Below are positions 6,968 to 7,407 of a stretch of DNA of 7,407 nt, piece after piece (within the stretch, counting starts at the first letter, position 1; every line of letters starts with the position of its first letter). The notes under the pieces are model-generated. The model did not search any database, was not told the origin of the DNA, and was given only the letters and a program-made list of their open reading frames with translations. A program made the position numbers and the translations under genes. Origin of the DNA: Mariprofundus sp. (GTDB taxonomy: Bacteria; Pseudomonadota; Zetaproteobacteria; Mariprofundales; Mariprofundaceae); assembly GCA_021772845.1 (NCBI GenBank), contig JAJFLF010000154.1, forward strand, positions 1-7,407, read 5' to 3'.

Positions 6968-7178
6968 TGCCGAGCAAATAAAAAAATCCATATAATTCAG
7001 CAATATATACCCAGGTAGTAAGTGTGTATAAACGTAAGCCACGTCACTTTTCCATTTCTTCTCATTCATAGCATTCACGTCATAGAGAACGATCTGTGCG
7101 GCAAACAGCGGACTATGCTTGTGGCCCAAGAGTTGCAATAAATAGCTTAACAGCTACGTTGACGCGGCTTAAATCAAA

Positions 7179-7185
7179 TAAGGAG
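7179..7185 (+). promoter_or_regulatory. Ribosome binding site (TAAGGAG) for the last gene
   Basis: TAAGGAG lies six bases before ATG 7192, an optimal distance. The same frame is open further upstream, but the site and the signal peptide directly after the ATG fix the start. Confidence 0.75.
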
Positions 7186-7191
7186 ATAGAA

Positions 7192-7407
7192 ATGGCATCA
7201 AAAATACTTTTTTCACTGCTGTGCAGCATGATCATTGCATGGCCCGGGTATGCCATTTCTGCAGAGTATGCGACTGACTCCATTCGCCAACATAACAGCC
7301 CCCAGCTACAACATATGCTGGAACAAGGCATTAAAGAGCTGCACCTGAGTTCAGCAGTACGCAACAAACGCCTTTCAGTAGCCCTGGTTGATGTGACCGA
7401 TCCCGAC
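7192..7407 (+). CDS. Secreted protein, N-terminus only; possible class A beta-lactamase-like serine hydrolase
   Basis: The first 72 codons of an exported protein are present before the window ends. Residues 1-24 form a signal peptide: MASK, a hydrophobic core ILFSLLCSMIIAW, and a likely cleavage after GYA (21) or ISA (24). The mature part starts with a polar helix, QLQHMLEQGIKELHL. It continues with VRNKRLSVALVDVTDPD, which resembles the start of the alpha/beta core in a group of class A beta-lactamase-like serine hydrolases, where LSVALVDLTDP-type strings occur. The catalytic SxxK would lie just beyond the window, so the enzyme call is a guess from memory of the family. Secretion is well supported. 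It is separated from batD by 423 nt and probably belongs to a different transcript. Confidence 0.8.
   Translation, partial: MASKILFSLLCSMIIAWPGYAISAEYATDSIRQHNSPQLQHMLEQGIKELHLSSAVRNKRLSVALVDVTDPD

Larger units (their letters stand above)
6769..7191. other. 423-nt intergenic region without a convincing gene
   Basis: No intact gene is supported here. Visible elements are a perfect hairpin just after batD, a possible broken response-regulator start (6827-6967), and a minus-strand open frame (6887-7138) with short recombinase-like matches. Part of the interval is visibly AT-rich (about 6975-7035). A TATAAT at 6991-6996 has only a TTGATG at 6964-6969, 21 bases upstream, so its spacing is poor and I do not call a promoter. 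The promoter of the downstream gene must lie somewhere in this interval if that gene is transcribed separately. Confidence 0.7.

Noticed and set aside
6991..6996. TATAAT as a -10 box for the last gene
   Set aside because: The only -35-like sequence (TTGATG, 6964-6969) is 21 bases away, beyond normal spacing, there is no extended -10 TG, and the surrounding stretch is AT-rich, so chance is likely.
7159..7164. TTGACG as a -35 box for the last gene
   Set aside because: A -10 at the right distance would fall on the ribosome binding site, and no suitable hexamer is there.
1..7407. CRISPR array, tRNA, rRNA or complete insertion sequence
   Set aside because: No regularly spaced repeats, tRNA-like cloverleaf, conserved rRNA segment, or intact transposase with terminal inverted repeats was seen on either strand.

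Overview
The window is a compact run of plus-strand genes from a Gram-negative bacterium, with roughly balanced base composition. It carries most of a MoxR/Bat ("aerotolerance") operon. Gene order is moxR (3' end only), a DUF58 protein, a DUF4381 membrane protein, a BatA-type VWA protein, a fused BatB-BatC (VWA + TPR) protein, and batD. The separate DUF4381 gene and the BatB-BatC fusion point to a gammaproteobacterium or a close relative. That assignment rests on family knowledge, not on a marker gene.

Layout: 2-508 is the C-terminal 168 residues of the MoxR AAA+ ATPase. The DUF58 gene (560-1480) is best read from a CTG start codon directly behind a strong Shine-Dalgarno sequence. DUF4381 (1492-2025), batA (2022-3113), batB/C (3104-5068) and batD (5062-6768) follow with an 11-nt gap and then overlaps of 4, 10 and 7 nt, so translation is probably coupled. 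No promoter for the operon is visible because its start lies upstream of the window.

How the genes work together (family knowledge plus inference): MoxR is a cytoplasmic AAA+ chaperone-like ATPase. The DUF58 protein has a degenerate VWA-like core and may link MoxR to the membrane. BatA and BatB/C are membrane-anchored VWA proteins with MIDAS metal sites. BatC contributes a TPR plus a long polar disordered stretch. BatD is a secreted, membrane-tethered beta-rich protein. Together they probably form an envelope-stress or metal/protein-maturation complex, whose exact substrate is not established.

Positions 6769-7191 (423 nt) hold no convincing gene. They contain a perfect 8-bp hairpin just after batD, a possible decayed response-regulator receiver start on the plus strand, and short tyrosine-recombinase-like peptide matches on the minus strand. 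The region looks like decayed sequence. From 7192 a new gene with a strong RBS and a signal peptide begins. It runs off the window and resembles the N-terminus of class A beta-lactamase-like serine hydrolases.

I do not see a clearly new system here. The points most worth checking are the CTG start, the signal-peptide-like junction in the BatB-BatC fusion, its repeat-bearing disordered linker, and the decayed intergenic region.
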